Counted from the first letter of the stretch, positions 9,109 through 18,404 are shown. The stretch: DNA of 64,000 nucleotides from an uncultured Bacteroidales bacterium (GCA_946415475.1 CAMKSQ010000005.1:33448-97447), one strand, 5' to 3'. Program-made: numbers and translations. The notes: generated by a model not told the origin, from the letters alone.

Positions 9109-9783
9109 TTATTGTTGTTTCCAGTCTTTTACGCGCTCCAGCAGCCACCCGGCAAAGGCCTCTACGCCCTCGCCGGTTTTGGCGCAGATGGGAATCACCC
9201 GGGCCTTGGGGTTGCGCATGTGGATGTACTCCGTGCATTTTTCCAGATTGAAGTCAAAGTAGGGGAGTACGTCCATCTTATTGATAACCACTACGTCGCA
9301 GATGGAGAACATGAGCGGGTATTTGAGCGGTTTGTCTGTGCCTTCCGGGACGGAGAGGATCATGGCGTTGGCCACGGCACCCGTGTCGAATTCCGCCGGG
9401 CATACCAGATTGCCCACATTTTCCAGAATGACCAGGTCCAGTTGATCCATGGACACGTTGGCCAGGCCCTGGCGCGTCATCTCTGCATCCAGGTGGCACA
9501 TGCCGCCGGTATGCAGCTGAATGGACTCGATGCCGGTGGCCTCCTTGATTTTGATGGCATCTACATCCGAGTCGATATCGGCCTCCATCACGGCCATGCG
9601 AAGCTGGTTTTTGAGCCGGCCGATGGTCTGGATAAGTGTGGTGGTTTTGCCGCTGCCCGGGGAGGACATGAGGTTAAGGAGGAATACGCCCTGGGATTTG
9701 AGTTCCTTGCGGAGCAGGGCGGCATCTTCGTCGTTATCGGCAAAGATGCTTTTCTTGATTTCGATTACTTTTACGGGGTCCAT
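9109..9783 (-). CDS. hypB: Hydrogenase nickel incorporation GTPase HypB
   Basis: Walker A SSPGSGKTTT, ENVGNLVCPAEFDTG, CxxE-free C-terminus typical of short HypB. Confidence 0.92.
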   Translation of the reverse strand: MDPVKVIEIKKSIFADNDEDAALLRKELKSQGVFLLNLMSSPGSGKTTTLIQTIGRLKNQLRMAVMEADIDSDVDAIKIKEATGIESIQLHTGGMCHLDAEMTRQGLANVSMDQLDLVILENVGNLVCPAEFDTGAVANAMILSVPEGTDKPLKYPLMFSICDVVVINKMDVLPYFDFNLEKCTEYIHMRNPKARVIPICAKTGEGVEAFAGWLLERVKDWKQQ

Positions 9784-9838
9784 GAGGGACGTATGTGGTT
9801 AGTTTTAGTTTTAGTATACAAAATTACACCTTTTTAAT

Positions 9839-9846
9839 TATATTTG
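9839..9846 (+). promoter_or_regulatory. Bacteroidota-type -7 element TATATTTG upstream of the 9873 CDS
   Basis: TATATTTG 27 bp before ATG, matching the TAnnTTTG consensus. Confidence 0.5.
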
Positions 9847-9872
9847 CAAAAGGAATAAAGTAGATTCATATC

Positions 9873-10454
9873 ATGAGTACCTTCAGAGAACCGCTGGACA
9901 ACCTTGTACAAGACGGGGAACAGTATGTAAATGCACAGATGGAATCCTTGAAACTCCATTCCATAAAAGGACTTTCGCTGGGGCTTTCCACCGTTGCCGC
10001 CCTTCTCCTGATTTTCATTCTGGGCAGTGTGCTGTTGTTGGCACTTTCCTTCGCCCTGGTCATGTGGTTGGGGCAGCTGCTGGGCAGTTATGTCCTGTCG
10101 GCCTTCATTGTCGCGGGTGTGCTGTTGATTGCGCTGGTCGTATGCCTGCTCCTGAAGGACCGTCTGTTCAAGAATACCTTCGTAGGTCCCCTGCGGGATT
10201 CCCTGAGCCCTTCTACGCCGCTTAAGGAAGATACTATTGAAGCCGTCGATGCTGCCCTGATGGTGAATCAGATACAGGTGGATGCCGCCGAAGAGGAACT
10301 GATGGCCGGCGTGGACCGCGTCCGGGAGTTTTATACTCCCAGGAACCTCCTCAACCATGGTTTGCAGAAGTTGGGAAATGAAACCTCCCGAGCAAGCTAT
10401 TCCTTTGGTCGCATGGCCGTGGGCATGCTCCGCAGATTCATCCAAAAACACTAG
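9873..10454 (+). CDS. Phage-holin-family-like/YqjD-type membrane protein
   Basis: 193 aa; two adjacent strongly hydrophobic helices and charged flanks. Confidence 0.6.
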   Translation: MSTFREPLDNLVQDGEQYVNAQMESLKLHSIKGLSLGLSTVAALLLIFILGSVLLLALSFALVMWLGQLLGSYVLSAFIVAGVLLIALVVCLLLKDRLFKNTFVGPLRDSLSPSTPLKEDTIEAVDAALMVNQIQVDAAEEELMAGVDRVREFYTPRNLLNHGLQKLGNETSRASYSFGRMAVGMLRRFIQKH

Positions 10455-10457
10455 TCT

Positions 10458-11825
10458 TTGGAAAACTTTTTCGCCCAGCTCAATGCTATAGTCTGGAACC
10501 CCGTACTGGTGGTTCTTCTCCTATGCGCCGGGTTGTATTTCTCTATCCGTACCCGCTTTGTCCAGGTGCGGAAATTTTCTTCCATGCTGCGCTCCCTGTT
10601 TTCCAAGAAAAGGGACGGGAACGGGATTTCTTCTTTCCAGGCATTTTGCCTGGCGCTTTCCGGTCGCGTAGGTACCGGAAATATTGTGGGCGTGGCTACG
10701 GCCATTGCTTTCGGCGGTCCCGGCGCAGTGTTCTGGATGTGGGTGGTGGCTTTCTTCGGCGCTTCTACGGCCTTTGTGGAATCCACGCTGGCCCAAATCT
10801 ATAAGTTCCGGCACGAAAGCGGATACCGCGGCGGCCCGTTCAGTTTTATCGACAAGGGACTGGGCATCAAGTGGCTGGGTGTTGTCCTGGCTGCCATTGC
10901 TATCGTTTCTTGCGGCTTGTTTCTCACGACGGTGCAGGCCAACGGCATGTCATCGGCCGTAAGCAATTCATTCCCTGTTACACCTCTTGTTTGCGGTATT
11001 GTGCTGGCAATAGTGCTTGGACTGGTGGTGATTGGCGGTGTCAAGCGCATTGCCAATGTCACCAGCGTTCTTACGCCGTTTATGGCATTGGGCTATATTG
11101 TGATGTCGCTGGTGGTGGTCGGCGCCCATATTCAAGAGGTTCCGGCGGTGTTTGGCGCTATCATTAAAGGTGCCTTCGGCCTTAATCCCGTTTGCGGCGG
11201 CATCATCGGTTCCACCATCGCTATGGGCGTTAAGCGCGGCATTTTCTCCAACGAAGCCGGGCAGGGGACCGGGGCTATCGTATCGGCCGCAACAGATGTG
11301 GCGCATCCCGTCCAGCAGGGCTTGGCACAGTCGTTTTCAGTGTATGTCGATACGCTTCTGGTGTGCACGGCTACGGCGCTCATGATTCTCACCTCGGGCA
11401 CCTATAATATCCTGGATGGGGAGGGCGGTATGCTGTATGCGGGTGCTCCGGAACTGGGCAACAATTACGTAGCCTATACCCAAACCGCCGTAGATTCCGT
11501 GTTCATGGGCTTTGGAAGCCGCTTCGTGGCCGTTGCCATGGTTTTCTTTGTGTTCAGTACGCTGCTGGCTTATTATTTCTATGCGGAGTCCAGCATCATC
11601 TACCTGTTCCAGGGGAAAAACAGCCGCTGGGAAAAGTGGGTGATCCGCATCCTCCAGGTGCTCATGCTGGCGGCTGTGGTTTTCGGCGCCATCCGCGAGG
11701 CCGACTTTATTTGGCAACTGGGTGATATCGGCGTGGGTCTTATGGCCTGGATAACCGTTATTGCCATCCTCATCCTTTGTCCTCAGGCTATCCGTTCCCT
11801 GAAAGAATTTGAATCCAAAAAATAG
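10458..11825 (+). CDS. Sodium:alanine symporter family (AGCS) protein
   Basis: MENFFAQLNAIVWNPVLVVLLLCAGLYFSIRTRFVQVRKF, GTGNIVGVATAIAFGGPGAVFWMWV, NEAGQGTGAIVSAATDVAHPVQQG; TTG start. Confidence 0.92.
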   Translation: MENFFAQLNAIVWNPVLVVLLLCAGLYFSIRTRFVQVRKFSSMLRSLFSKKRDGNGISSFQAFCLALSGRVGTGNIVGVATAIAFGGPGAVFWMWVVAFFGASTAFVESTLAQIYKFRHESGYRGGPFSFIDKGLGIKWLGVVLAAIAIVSCGLFLTTVQANGMSSAVSNSFPVTPLVCGIVLAIVLGLVVIGGVKRIANVTSVLTPFMALGYIVMSLVVVGAHIQEVPAVFGAIIKGAFGLNPVCGGIIGSTIAMGVKRGIFSNEAGQGTGAIVSAATDVAHPVQQGLAQSFSVYVDTLLVCTATALMILTSGTYNILDGEGGMLYAGAPELGNNYVAYTQTAVDSVFMGFGSRFVAVAMVFFVFSTLLAYYFYAESSIIYLFQGKNSRWEKWVIRILQVLMLAAVVFGAIREADFIWQLGDIGVGLMAWITVIAILILCPQAIRSLKEFESKK

Positions 11826-11835
11826 TTATAAAAAA

Positions 11836-11864
11836 TTGCCGCCTTCCTTTGTGGAAGACGGCAA
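11836..11864. terminator. Hairpin between convergent genes (candidate bidirectional terminator)
   Basis: TTGCCGCCTTCC-tttgt-GGAAGACGGCAA, 11 of 12 pairs, between AGCS (+) and the Hc1-like gene (-). Confidence 0.6.
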
Positions 11865-11884
11865 GACATCAAAAGTCCTGAAAC

Positions 11885-12040
11885 TTATTTTACAGAAACT
11901 TTACGATACTCTTTAGCTGCTTTCTCGAGGGCGAGGGTAGCCTTGCGGACGCGAGCCTTGGCGGCCTTGTTGTCAACCTTGTCGATGTCGGCGGTGATAG
12001 CAGCGATCTGAGCCTTGATTTCAGCGATGAGCTTTTCCAT
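11885..12040 (-). CDS. Histone H1-like (Hc1-type) small basic protein, 51 aa
   Basis: Not in the ORF track. Reads MEKLIAEIKAQIAAITADIDKVDNKAAKARVRKATLALEKAAKEYRKVSVK*; ARxRKxTLxLEKxxKEYRKVSV matches Bacteroidetes Hc1-like proteins. Confidence 0.85.
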   Translation of the reverse strand: MEKLIAEIKAQIAAITADIDKVDNKAAKARVRKATLALEKAAKEYRKVSVK

Positions 12041-12204
12041 TTGTTTTGAGTTTTAATTGTTAATATTGGTGTTAGTTAAATTTCCTTTCGCAAGTTACTC
12101 ATTTTTAATGAATAAACAAATAATTATCATAAAAAATCACTGCTAAAAGCCCTTTTTTAGGCTTTTTTGGTCCATTTTTGCAATTTTTTGCCAAAATACG
12201 GCTC

Positions 12205-12218
12205 AATGGACGTCCATT
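12205..12218. repeat. Perfect 14-bp palindrome AATGGACGTCCATT
   Basis: Direct reading; nested with CCAAAAT (12191-12197)/ATTTTGG (12216-12222). Confidence 0.7.
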
Positions 12219-12272
12219 TTGGAGAAAAGATTGATTACAATCACTCCAGCCATGATAAGCAGCAGACCGATA

Positions 12273-13118
12273 TTATTGTTTAATCATTTTCTTGGCGAGC
12301 ATGCCCAGGAACAGGCGTTCGGAGAAGGTCAGGGGCTGGATATGTCCCAGCAGGACAATGTCCAGGGCCGCAAAGCGTTTGCAGGTTTTGTTGAACTCGT
12401 CCACATTTTCTTCGCCGGAATAGGCCTTGGCAAAGGTGTTCCAGAACTGGATCATCTGCTGGTCCGTCATGTGCGCAATATCTTGTACGCGCTGTTTGCG
12501 GCTGAAGATATTGCAGAACAGGTAAAAGTGGCCCAGGTCGAAGTAAGGGGATCCATGTGCCGCATTGCCCAGATCTATCCAGTAGGCCTTGTCATCGGCC
12601 ATGATAAGATTGCTGAAGGTAAAGTCTCCATGCACGAGCGTAGGGGCGTCCTCTATGGTGTCTAAAAACTCCTGGACGCGTTGTTTTGCCTTGGTGCTAA
12701 GCATTTCCGACTGGGTGACAGCTTCTTCCATGATGGCTTTCATGGACGGGATGGCTGACTCACCAGTGGCGATGGTTGCGTGAAACTGCTTGGCGAGCCG
12801 GGCCATCTGACGGGCATATTCGTCAATCTTTTCCGGATTCTCGTTGCACAGGCGTGCAAAGGATTTTTTGCCCTGGATGGCCTGACACTTGATGGCGGCA
12901 CGGCCGTTTACGCTTACCAGCTCCAGCATCTGGGGGGTGGGGATACCCAGTTCATAGACGGCTTTGGAGAGGTTGAACTCCTTGACAAGGTTATCGGCCT
13001 TGGCCATTTCCAGATAACTTTCCTTGAGCAGGACGCCGGGTTCTGCTTGGTTGGTATAGGTGGCGCCGTTTCCGCCTTCGCCTACCTTGGTCCATAGGGT
13101 GATGTCAATTTCTTTCAT
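12273..13118 (-). CDS. Aminoglycoside phosphotransferase/choline kinase-like protein (TIGR02172-like)
   Basis: Start reassigned to MKEIDITLWTKVGEGGNGATYTN; kinase motifs LVHGDFTFSNLIMADDKAYWIDLGNA. Confidence 0.8.
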   Translation of the reverse strand: MKEIDITLWTKVGEGGNGATYTNQAEPGVLLKESYLEMAKADNLVKEFNLSKAVYELGIPTPQMLELVSVNGRAAIKCQAIQGKKSFARLCNENPEKIDEYARQMARLAKQFHATIATGESAIPSMKAIMEEAVTQSEMLSTKAKQRVQEFLDTIEDAPTLVHGDFTFSNLIMADDKAYWIDLGNAAHGSPYFDLGHFYLFCNIFSRKQRVQDIAHMTDQQMIQFWNTFAKAYSGEENVDEFNKTCKRFAALDIVLLGHIQPLTFSERLFLGMLAKKMIKQ

Positions 13119-13196
13119 TTTCGGGTGCCGATAAAACAATTGTTGCGAAGTTACAAAAATATTGCTTAACTTTACCATATATAATATATTAGTACG

Positions 13197-14240
13197 ATGA
13201 AAAGGATGTTTTTAATCTCGGCTTTCTCGCTGTTTTCTTTCTTCTCCTGCAAAGGATACCAGGATTTGGATGTGGCTGGCTTTGAAAAGAGGCTGTCGGA
13301 GGACAGCACGGTTCAGCTGGTAGATGTCCGTACGGCAGAGGAATTTGCAGCGGGCTATATCCCCGGTGCGGTGAATATCGACTGGAAGAGCAATGACTTC
13401 CAGGCATTGGCAGAGCGGATGCTGTCGACAGAACGTCCCGTTCTCCTTTATTGCAGGAGCGGCAGGCGCAGCGCGGCGGCGGCCCAAAGCCTCTCCAAGG
13501 CCGGATATGAGGTCTTCAACCTCGCAGGTGGCTTTATTGCCTGGTCGGAAGCGGGTAAGGCAGTGGCCCATTACGAGGTGGAACGTTTTCTCACGGACAG
13601 CGGCCAGCCTGTAGATATCAGCCTCATCAAGCACGCCTGTCTGGAACTTCGCTACAAAGGTATGTCCATCCAGGTGGACCCGGTGATAAAACTTGGCCAG
13701 AAAGAAACCGATTATGCTGCCGAGTTCCCCAAGGCCGATTTCATCCTTGTCACGCACGAGCATTTCGACCATTATGACGCGGCGGCCATCGGCATGCTCA
13801 CAGGAGAGAAGACGCAAGTGGTCACCAATGCCCGTGTCGCCCAGATGCTGGAGTACGGGACCGTGATGGCCAATGGCGATGCCCTGGAACTTCTGGACGA
13901 TATCCGCGTGGAAGCTGTTCCGGCGTACAACACCACGGAAGGGCATCTTCAGTTCCATCCCAAAGGCCGGGATAATGGGTATGTGCTCACCATCGACGGG
14001 CTTCGTATCTACATTGCCGGCGACACTGAGGACATTCCCGAGATGGCCTCGCTGAAGGATATCGACGTGGCCTTCCTTCCCGTGAACCAGCCGTACACCA
14101 TGACGCCGGAACAGTGCATCAATGCGGCCAAAGTCATCGGCCCTAAAGTCCTAATCCCTTACCACTATAGCAATACGGACCTGAGCGGGCTTCCTTCGGC
14201 CCTGCCGGAAATGGACGTGCGCATTCGACAGTTGCAATAG
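13197..14240 (+). CDS. Lipoprotein-like rhodanese domain fused to metallo-beta-lactamase-fold hydrolase
   Basis: Signal/lipobox MKRMFLISAFSLFSFFSC; rhodanese LLYCRSGRRSAAAAQSL; MBL motif THEHFDHYD. Confidence 0.88.
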   Translation: MKRMFLISAFSLFSFFSCKGYQDLDVAGFEKRLSEDSTVQLVDVRTAEEFAAGYIPGAVNIDWKSNDFQALAERMLSTERPVLLYCRSGRRSAAAAQSLSKAGYEVFNLAGGFIAWSEAGKAVAHYEVERFLTDSGQPVDISLIKHACLELRYKGMSIQVDPVIKLGQKETDYAAEFPKADFILVTHEHFDHYDAAAIGMLTGEKTQVVTNARVAQMLEYGTVMANGDALELLDDIRVEAVPAYNTTEGHLQFHPKGRDNGYVLTIDGLRIYIAGDTEDIPEMASLKDIDVAFLPVNQPYTMTPEQCINAAKVIGPKVLIPYHYSNTDLSGLPSALPEMDVRIRQLQ

Positions 14241-14268
14241 GTATTACGATTTATGCGGAGGAAATGGA

Positions 14269-14655
14269 ATGAAGACGGTTGAAGTAGTGGCTGCCATCAT
14301 CAAGAAAGATGACAGGATATTTGCCACCCAGCGGGGGTATGGGGACTGGAAGGACTACTGGGAGTTCCCGGGCGGGAAGCTAGAGGCGGGCGAGACGCGC
14401 GAGCAGGCGCTTATGCGTGAGATCCGCGAGGAGTTGGACACGGAAATCCGTATCGACAAGTATCTTACAACCCTTGAGTGGGATTATCCGCAGTTTCACC
14501 TGACGATGCACTGCTACCTGTGTTCTCTTGTCACGGAGACCCTTCACCTGCTGGAGCATGAGGCGGCCCGCTGGCTCTCGAAAGAAGAGCTCGACAGCGT
14601 TCACTGGTTGCCTGCCGATATCAGCTTGCTCCCTTTGATTGCGGAGAATTTATAA
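14269..14655 (+). CDS. (deoxy)nucleoside triphosphate pyrophosphohydrolase, NUDIX (MutT-like)
   Basis: Nudix box GGKLEAGETREQALMREIREEL. Confidence 0.92.
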   Translation: MKTVEVVAAIIKKDDRIFATQRGYGDWKDYWEFPGGKLEAGETREQALMREIREELDTEIRIDKYLTTLEWDYPQFHLTMHCYLCSLVTETLHLLEHEAARWLSKEELDSVHWLPADISLLPLIAENL

Positions 14656-15683
14656 TACCTTTCGATTTCTGCTTCGAGGGCAGGGGTGGGGAGCGTAGCG
14701 TCCGGGTGGAAGACTTCCACCTGAGGATGGCCGTCGGGGACGGACCAGTTGCCCACGGCCTCGCCGTCCAGCAGGAGCACGGGCCAGAAGATGCCGCGCT
14801 GGTTGTGCGCACGGTGGCTGTGGTCCGGATGCACCGCTACATGGCGGCTTTTATAGCCGATGAGATATTCGTCATAAGAGGGGAGCAGGGTCACTGTTCC
14901 GCTTCGGAAGCCGCGCGTGCGGCTGTCCTGGTGCCGATAGAAAGTGAGGCGCTTCCATCGTTCCGGAATCAGTTCTTCCTGGATAGCCTCCAGCCCTTGT
15001 TTACAGTCGCTGATATTGAGGCCGCTCCACCAGACAAAGTCTTCCAAGGTGGCAGGGCCGTGGCTACGGAAGTATTTCCGGGCCAGCAGGGCCAAGGCCT
15101 CGTCCCGTTGGAGAGGGGCCTGTCCGGGCAGTTTGGCGCTCGCTAAGGCGTAGCTGTGCTTCAGGGGGAAAAGGTCTCCGCTGCACAGGAGCCCGGAGTA
15201 TTCGCCCAGGCGGATATGGTAGGAGAGCCGATGGTCGTCCATCGTGATGCCTTGCTCCGCGAGGGCCGTGGCAAAATCGGCCTTGAAGGCTATGCGATGC
15301 TGCTCCAGATAGTCACTGAAGATTTGCTGGATGGCGTCTTGCTCAGCCCGGGGAATGCTTATGCCGTTGGATTTCATCCAGCCTTCCAGCCCGCGCAGTG
15401 CGTTGGTGCGGCACAGCGCCAGCATCCATCGCCAATCTTCTCCGGCCACCAGTTGCCAAGTGGTCCGGAAAAGGTGCCCGCGGACAATCTTTCCCGCATT
15501 ATAATCTTTCTCAAAAGCCTTTGCCGATGGCCGCTTGGTCCGCATGCCCACCGCCCAGCGCATCATCCGGTACTCCTGCGCCTGCATGGCACCCATCCAC
15601 TCCACCACCTGGTACGGGGTAGTGAACTGCGGACAAATAAGCTGCTGGTTCAATAGTCTGGCAGAAACCGGATTCATAGGCAA
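14601..15683 (-). CDS. Winged helix DNA-binding domain-containing protein (HTH_42/AlkZ-like)
   Basis: RLLNQQLICPQFTTPYQVVEWMGAMQAQEYRMMRWAVGMR matches the family start; C-terminal GNWSVPDG. Overlaps the convergent MutT 3' end by 55 bp. Confidence 0.85.
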   Translation of the reverse strand: MPMNPVSARLLNQQLICPQFTTPYQVVEWMGAMQAQEYRMMRWAVGMRTKRPSAKAFEKDYNAGKIVRGHLFRTTWQLVAGEDWRWMLALCRTNALRGLEGWMKSNGISIPRAEQDAIQQIFSDYLEQHRIAFKADFATALAEQGITMDDHRLSYHIRLGEYSGLLCSGDLFPLKHSYALASAKLPGQAPLQRDEALALLARKYFRSHGPATLEDFVWWSGLNISDCKQGLEAIQEELIPERWKRLTFYRHQDSRTRGFRSGTVTLLPSYDEYLIGYKSRHVAVHPDHSHRAHNQRGIFWPVLLLDGEAVGNWSVPDGHPQVEVFHPDATLPTPALEAEIERYYKFSAIKGSKLISAGNQ

Positions 15684-15703
15684 TTTTACGATAGTACATA
15701 GCC

Positions 15704-16258
15704 CTATAATCGCTTAATGATCTTGGCCGGGTTGCCGGCGACGACGACATCGGCAGGAATATCCTTGGTGACGACGGCTCCGGCGCCGATAGTGACGTTG
15801 TCGCCAATGGTAACACCGGGCAGGATGGTCACGTTCCCGCCAATCCATACATTGTTGCCGATGGTGACCGGCTCCGCCCACTCGCGCCGGCTGTTCCTCT
15901 CGGCGGGGTCCGTGCTGTGGCAGGCCGTATAGATACTTACGTTGGGGCCGACGAAACAATCGTCACCGATGGTTACCGGGGCCTCGTCCAGCACGGTGAA
16001 ATGGAAGTTGGCAAAGAAACGTTTCCCTACACGGATCTGCTTCCCGTAGTCGCAGTAGAAAGGCTGGTTGATGAGGATGGTATCGTCACCAATCCCGCCC
16101 AGCAGGTCCTTCAGGATGGCCAGCCGTTCTGCCTGTGCCGATGGTGGTAAAGCATTGTAACGGTGAATGATATCCTTTACCTCTCCCAGTTCCTCCAGAA
16201 GCTGGGGATCCACAGCCGAATACAACTGACCGGCAAGCATCTTTTCTTTCTCTGTCAT
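15704..16258 (-). CDS. Maltose/galactoside O-acetyltransferase (left-handed beta-helix)
   Basis: MTEKEKMLAGQLYSAVDPQLLEEL; NVWIGGNVTILPGVTIGDNVTIGAGAVVTKDIP. Confidence 0.92.
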   Translation of the reverse strand: MTEKEKMLAGQLYSAVDPQLLEELGEVKDIIHRYNALPPSAQAERLAILKDLLGGIGDDTILINQPFYCDYGKQIRVGKRFFANFHFTVLDEAPVTIGDDCFVGPNVSIYTACHSTDPAERNSRREWAEPVTIGNNVWIGGNVTILPGVTIGDNVTIGAGAVVTKDIPADVVVAGNPAKIIKRL

Positions 16259-16282
16259 ACCGCGAAGTTACGCATTTTTCCG

Positions 16283-16290
16283 TATATTTG
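16283..16290 (+). promoter_or_regulatory. -7 element TATATTTG upstream of the acyltransferase
   Basis: TATATTTG 30 bp before ATG. Confidence 0.5.
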
Positions 16291-16319
16291 TGATGATCCA
16301 CATAGAATCTACTTGAAAG

Positions 16320-17483
16320 ATGGAGACCAAACGAGAAATATGGCTGGACTGGTTACGGGTGCTTGCCTGTTTCCTGGTAATGCTTACCCATAGTACAGAA
16401 CCCTTTTACCTTGGAGGCGAGGGCTCATTGATCCTTACTCACTCAGATGCCGTTTGGGTTTCCATTCTGGATGTGCTTTCCCGGGCGGCAGTGGTGCTGT
16501 TTATCATTGCTTCCAGTTACTTACAATTTCCCCTTCACTATTCTACAAAGGAATTCTTCCGTAAGCGGGCCAGCAGGATCCTTCCGCCGTTTCTGGTCTG
16601 GACCTTGGTCTATGCCCTTGTCTGGGGAGAGCCGGTCCAGAATTTCAAACACTTGTTGTGGAACTTCAACTATGCGGCCGGGCACCTCTGGTTCGTGTAT
16701 ATGCTTATCGGCCTGTATCTGATGATGCCCCTGCTGTCACCCTGGGCGGAAAAAGTGGGGAAACGCGAATTGCAGGTGTATCTGGGCATCTGGCTTTTTA
16801 CCACGCTCATTCCCCTTATAAGGGAGTGGCTGGGCGGTGCCGCCCCGGTCATTTACGGGCCATCCGGCATTCCCAATCCGGCCAAATACCCGCTTTGGGG
16901 TGAGGCAAGCTGGAATACGTATGGGGTGTTCTATTACCTGAGCGGCATGATAGGATATCTGCTGCTGGGCCTGTATTTCCGCAAATTCGTAGGCCCTCTG
17001 TCCTGGAAAAGGACGATTGCTCTGGCGCTTCCTATCTTTTCCTGCGGCTTTGCCATCGGCGTATTCGGTTTCTTGCGCCGTGTAGGTGCGGATGCGCATG
17101 GCGTCTTTCCCGTTGAAGGCCCCGTAGGCCTCGCCGCCCTCTGGGAAACCCCTTGGCTGAACGACAGCATCGGCGTAACATTTATGGCCATCGGCTGGAT
17201 TCTCCTGTTAAGAAAAATACAGGCCGATGGCACATTCTATCGCCAGGTTGTCCTACCCGTCTCCCAAGCCAGTTATGGCATGTATCTGAGCCATTTGCTG
17301 GTGCTGGTGTCTGTTTCCGCCTGGCTGCGGAATACGCTGGGTCTTGGCACTGAAGGTGTTCTGGGCATCTGGACAACACCCGTCCAGATTCTGCTTACGG
17401 CGCTGGGCTCCTATTTAATTGTGGCCCTGGCCTGCATCCTCCTCCAGAAGATCCCCAGACTGGGAAAGATCCTTATTGGTTAA
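16320..17483 (+). CDS. Acyltransferase family (membrane O-acyltransferase, WecH/OafA-like)
   Basis: REIWLDWLRVLACFLVMLTHSTEPF; many TM helices; HLWFVYMLIGLYLMMPLL. Confidence 0.88.
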   Translation: METKREIWLDWLRVLACFLVMLTHSTEPFYLGGEGSLILTHSDAVWVSILDVLSRAAVVLFIIASSYLQFPLHYSTKEFFRKRASRILPPFLVWTLVYALVWGEPVQNFKHLLWNFNYAAGHLWFVYMLIGLYLMMPLLSPWAEKVGKRELQVYLGIWLFTTLIPLIREWLGGAAPVIYGPSGIPNPAKYPLWGEASWNTYGVFYYLSGMIGYLLLGLYFRKFVGPLSWKRTIALALPIFSCGFAIGVFGFLRRVGADAHGVFPVEGPVGLAALWETPWLNDSIGVTFMAIGWILLLRKIQADGTFYRQVVLPVSQASYGMYLSHLLVLVSVSAWLRNTLGLGTEGVLGIWTTPVQILLTALGSYLIVALACILLQKIPRLGKILIG

Positions 17484-17508
17484 TTTCTTCCTCAAACTTC
17501 TCCCGGGA

Positions 17509-17976
17509 TTAGTCAAAAGTAATGCTTTCGATTCTCAGGCGGAGCGTTCCGGCGGGCACTTGTGCTTCGGCGATTTCACCGACCTTCTTGCCCATGAGGG
17601 CAGCGCCGATAGGGGATTTCAGCGATATCTTGCCGGCTTCGAGGTCCATCTCGTGGGGGCTGACAATCTCGAAGGTCATACGGGTATTTGTCGACAGGTT
17701 CGTGAATTCGACCCGACTCAGAAGGGAAACCCTGTCTTTGGGAAGATTCTCGGGGTCGATTACGCGTGAATGCTCCAGAATCCTCTGCAGGAAACGGATG
17801 CGGCTGATGGTCTTTCCCTGGATGCGCCTTGCTTCCCGGTAGCCCGCATTGTCGCTACGGTCTCCCTGGGCGCTGGCCTCCGCGAGGTCATCCGCCACCT
17901 TGGGATAGACCTCGTTGATAAGATGTTTCAACTCGGCCGCAATCTCGTCGTATCGTTGCTTTGACAGGTATTCCAT
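17509..17976 (-). CDS. greA: Transcription elongation factor GreA/GreB family
   Basis: AEASAQGDRSDNAGYREARRIQGKTISRIRFLQRIL and SPIGAALMGKKVGE. Confidence 0.88.
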   Translation of the reverse strand: MEYLSKQRYDEIAAELKHLINEVYPKVADDLAEASAQGDRSDNAGYREARRIQGKTISRIRFLQRILEHSRVIDPENLPKDRVSLLSRVEFTNLSTNTRMTFEIVSPHEMDLEAGKISLKSPIGAALMGKKVGEIAEAQVPAGTLRLRIESITFD

Positions 17977-17985
17977 GCCTCAAAA

Positions 17986-18336
17986 TTATTCACCTTTCGG
18001 TTTTCTGACACGATTGGGAATGTTCTCCGGCAGGACGATGGACAGTTCCATGAAGCCGGCGTACTCTTCTCCGTCATACCAGGGTGTCTGGAAGATAAGC
18101 TTCTTAAGACCCTCTTTCTCAACCGTATAGATGTTCGTGCGAGGGTTCTTGAGCATGTCGTCCAGCATCGAGCGGGCGGGTTCGGGATGGCAATCCAGCA
18201 CGTTATGGCCGATAAGTTCTTCCCGTCCCGGCTTCAGGAAGGTTTTCCGGGATTTCTGGTTCATGTCCAGGATGGTGCCGTCTTTGGCGCAAACGGTGAC
18301 CGCAATATCGGCCCCTTCAAAATAATCTCGCTTCAT
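17986..18336 (-). CDS. PAS domain-containing protein
   Basis: ADIAVTVCAKDGTILDMNQKSRKTFLKPGREELIGHNVLDCHPEPA. Confidence 0.8.
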   Translation of the reverse strand: MKRDYFEGADIAVTVCAKDGTILDMNQKSRKTFLKPGREELIGHNVLDCHPEPARSMLDDMLKNPRTNIYTVEKEGLKKLIFQTPWYDGEEYAGFMELSIVLPENIPNRVRKPKGE

Positions 18337-18388
18337 GGTACAGATGTTTCGTTACCCCAAAGTTATAAAAATCTCCGCGTTTATTTTG

Positions 18389-18396
18389 TAAATTTG
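18389..18396 (+). promoter_or_regulatory. -7 element TAAATTTG upstream of the 18405 CDS
   Basis: Matches the TAnnTTTG consensus; ends 8 bp before ATG. Confidence 0.4.
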
Positions 18397-18404
18397 CACT
18401 CGAT

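Noticed and set aside
9112-9837. 241-aa plus-strand ORF opposite hypB
   Set aside because: Antisense shadow; HypB motifs lie on the minus strand.
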